64,000 nucleotides of DNA from Amphiura filiformis. Lineage: Eukaryota; Echinodermata; Ophiuroidea; Amphilepidida; Amphiuridae. Location of the stretch: NCBI RefSeq assembly GCF_039555335.1, contig NC_092628.1, forward strand, positions 77,936,713-78,000,712, in the 5' to 3' direction. The translations under genes and the position numbers were made by a program. The notes beneath the pieces are model-generated. The model did not search any database. It had not been told where the DNA came from and saw nothing but the letters and a program-made list of their open reading frames with translations. This document shows, one piece after another, positions 61,880-64,000 of the stretch (the first letter of the stretch is position 1; every line of letters begins with the position of its first letter).

Positions 61880-64000
61880 CACCGTACATGTCAAATTAAG
61901 CGTCTGGGCCCATACCACGGATCCCAGAAATGTAATGGACGTGTGCGATCAATCGATAAGAAGTTATGGGGCACAAAAATGTCACACGTCGATTTGCTTG
62001 TTGTGTGTGGGTCAAAAGTCAAAGTTGCTCCAATTTTGGTAAAAGTTGAAGGAAATTTGTTCGCTTAGCTTAGAGGTTTCAGAAAAGAACAGTTTGCACC
62101 ATATGCGATGTCTAATTAGCATATTACACAACAAAGAGTCAAAAGATATGCAGGACTCCATATGATTCAATGGAATTTGTATTTATTTGTCATCTATCTT
62201 CTGAACTTGACATCGCAGATAGTAAAAACCTGAGGAACAGTTTGCGTCCATTCTTACGAAAATCGGATGAACTTTAATTTTCCACCCCTGTATAACATGC
62301 AAATTGACCTTCAACCTGAATATGCCTCATAACTTGATAACTATGTACTACATGCAAATATGTTACATTTTTGTGATCCTTAGACCATGTAGACCCACGA
62401 ATAATTTGACATGTTTTTTTTCAGTGAATTTGGAGCATGTTTAATTTTTGCCCCCTGTATGATCATGTAGGGGGTTTAGGGTCACGGGGTTCCAATATAG
62501 CTTAGCAGACAAAAATGTGTTTATTTATTTATTTCATTCTTATTTAACCTGGGTAAACCTTTCAATGCACTGGCATTGTTCTTATTTTGGTTGCCAGCTT
62601 TTACGCGAACTTGCCGCTTGATTTTTAAATAAGAACCAGTCTGCAAGACCTCCCAGCCTCGAGGGCGCATCCCCATTTTTACGGTATTTACGGTTCAGGC
62701 GTTAAAACAAAACTCTCAGGTCAACTTAATACTAGGTTGAGTTTATGGTCATTTGGGATCTAAATCGTCTGGTGTTACTGGCTTTTATTCTTTTATATGT
62801 GTGAATTTATGAGAAAATCTTGCACAAAATGAGCAATTTTTCCATTTAAAACAAATGTGCAATTTAATAGTATTTAAATTACCCGTATTTGGAGAAGGGT
62901 AAAAGGGGTTGTGTTTGGAGTGGTATGGATAGGGTGTTTATTCAAACAATTGAAATATAAAATAATGTTTATAGGCTACATATCCCCAATAGTAGCAAGT
63001 GACCTATGGTTTAACGTTTAGTTCTTATTATAAAACCTTTAACATGATTCACATGTTGCAAAAAATATATTTCGTATCTTGGATGTGTTTCAGATCATGT
63101 TCATATTAATATGTTTAACGTCTCATACACAAGTGCACAATAGATTGATGTTGACAATGGAAAGAGCACAAGGTGTAACCGAACTCCATCAGGGGAACAA
63201 TAGTATTCCTTAAAACAATTGAATATGGATACTCACCTGCCATAAATCTATCGCAGCATACGGTCAAAATTCACCCAAAAGGTAAATTACTTTCATAATA
63301 CGATCATTTGCAATCCCACAAAGCATCGCGAAGCGTATCCCTTGCCATTAAACCAATCCACGCTGCTGGAGATACTGGACGTCAACAAATGGTCGATATT
63401 ATAAAGGGGTGGCACAATAATCATGTGTACCCCGGGGTGGTGAATTATTGGAGGGGGCAAAGATTTTTGGCAGGCCAAAGCATTTTTGGTCTGTCGAAAG
63501 GGGGATACAACCGATTTTGTCTTGGGCATCGTTTCTAAAGTGTATGAATATGTTCAAATATGCAAAATTTCCCGCTAGCTGATAAGACAATTTAACAAAC
63601 AACAAACAAACAAAGGTTTTAAAGTGAAAGCCCCACTTTTGGTTCAAGTTCCTTGTGGAATTAGTCAAGGTTAAAATTTATCCATGCAAATTCTGTTCTG
63701 TCCGAGTCATCAAAGTAAAAGGTGTATTGTCAGTTCTTCTGTGGAGAACTGGGCAAGCGGGCTTCCTGTTAAATTTGGATTCCCCAAAATCTTGCATCTG
63801 TGGGGACCAAGCAAAGATTTTTTGGGCACGGCTAAAGGGGTAAAAGCTTGAAAAGGTCTATATAAAGCCCGATTTACTGTGCACGTCTGCTACATGTATA
63901 GCTGTCGATATCGTCAAGTAGTTTTAGTTTGCATGTGTAGACCGTCAGCATAAGCCTACACGCATTTAGGCCTACATTGACTAAAAAAGTCTGTACGAAA

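Larger units (their letters stand above)
59006..64000. other. Right-hand gene-free interval
   Basis: After copy B I found no further host exons. Contents are a Penelope-like reverse transcriptase fragment (59640-60050), a 1.16-kb hAT-like element (60721-61879), a hairpin-forming stretch near 62520-62640 (AAGAACAATGCCAGTGCATT-type repeat), and otherwise unassigned AT-rich DNA. Open frames near 63300-63670 cover a CCCCGGGG-bearing repeat and match nothing I know. Confidence 0.55.

Overview
The window looks like AT-rich genomic DNA of an invertebrate animal. Its genes are split by GT-AG introns of 0.1 to 3 kb, and introns and intergenic DNA are full of short inverted-repeat transposons, Penelope-like fragments and tetranucleotide arrays. 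The gene set fits any bilaterian. The repeat style suggests a marine deuterostome such as an echinoderm or hemichordate, but that is an inference and I cannot name the species.

Five genes can be built exon by exon with matching splice phases. (1) 1334-4018 (+): the C-terminal 296 residues of a squalene monooxygenase-like protein, whose 5' part lies left of the window. It has lost the usual flavin/substrate loop after its GD motif. (2) 12889-22529 (+): a complete ten-exon trichoplein (TCHP) gene of 501 codons. (3) 31645-34900 (-): a six-exon secreted protein of 283 residues with two transcobalamin-like (DUF4430-type) beta domains. (4) 37348-47755 (+) and (5) 50131-59005 (+): two tandem nine-exon copies of an SLC43A3-type membrane transporter (480 and 495 residues), identical in splice phases and very similar in sequence.

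The layout is: left flank and squalene epoxidase-like gene (1-4018); gene-free, repeat-bearing DNA (4019-12888); TCHP (12889-22529); a repeat-rich interval with a minisatellite and a dispersed 15-bp motif (22530-31644); the DUF4430 gene, bracketed by one interspersed repeat family (31001-36922); the transporter pair separated by a rearranged Penelope-like element (47756-50130); and a gene-free right end with a Penelope reverse transcriptase fragment and a large TIR element (59006-64000). The genes show no shared pathway. The only functional grouping is the tandem transporter pair.

The most unusual content is RNA-based. I can fold five complete hammerhead ribozyme motifs by eye. Three lie in a rearranged Penelope-like element between the transporter copies. 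Two lie back to back in the arms of a near-perfect palindrome of about 520 bp in the last intron of the second copy. Also notable are a 37-38 bp minisatellite shared by the last introns of both transporter copies but expanded in only one, and a 15-bp motif occurring ten times in 2.1 kb.
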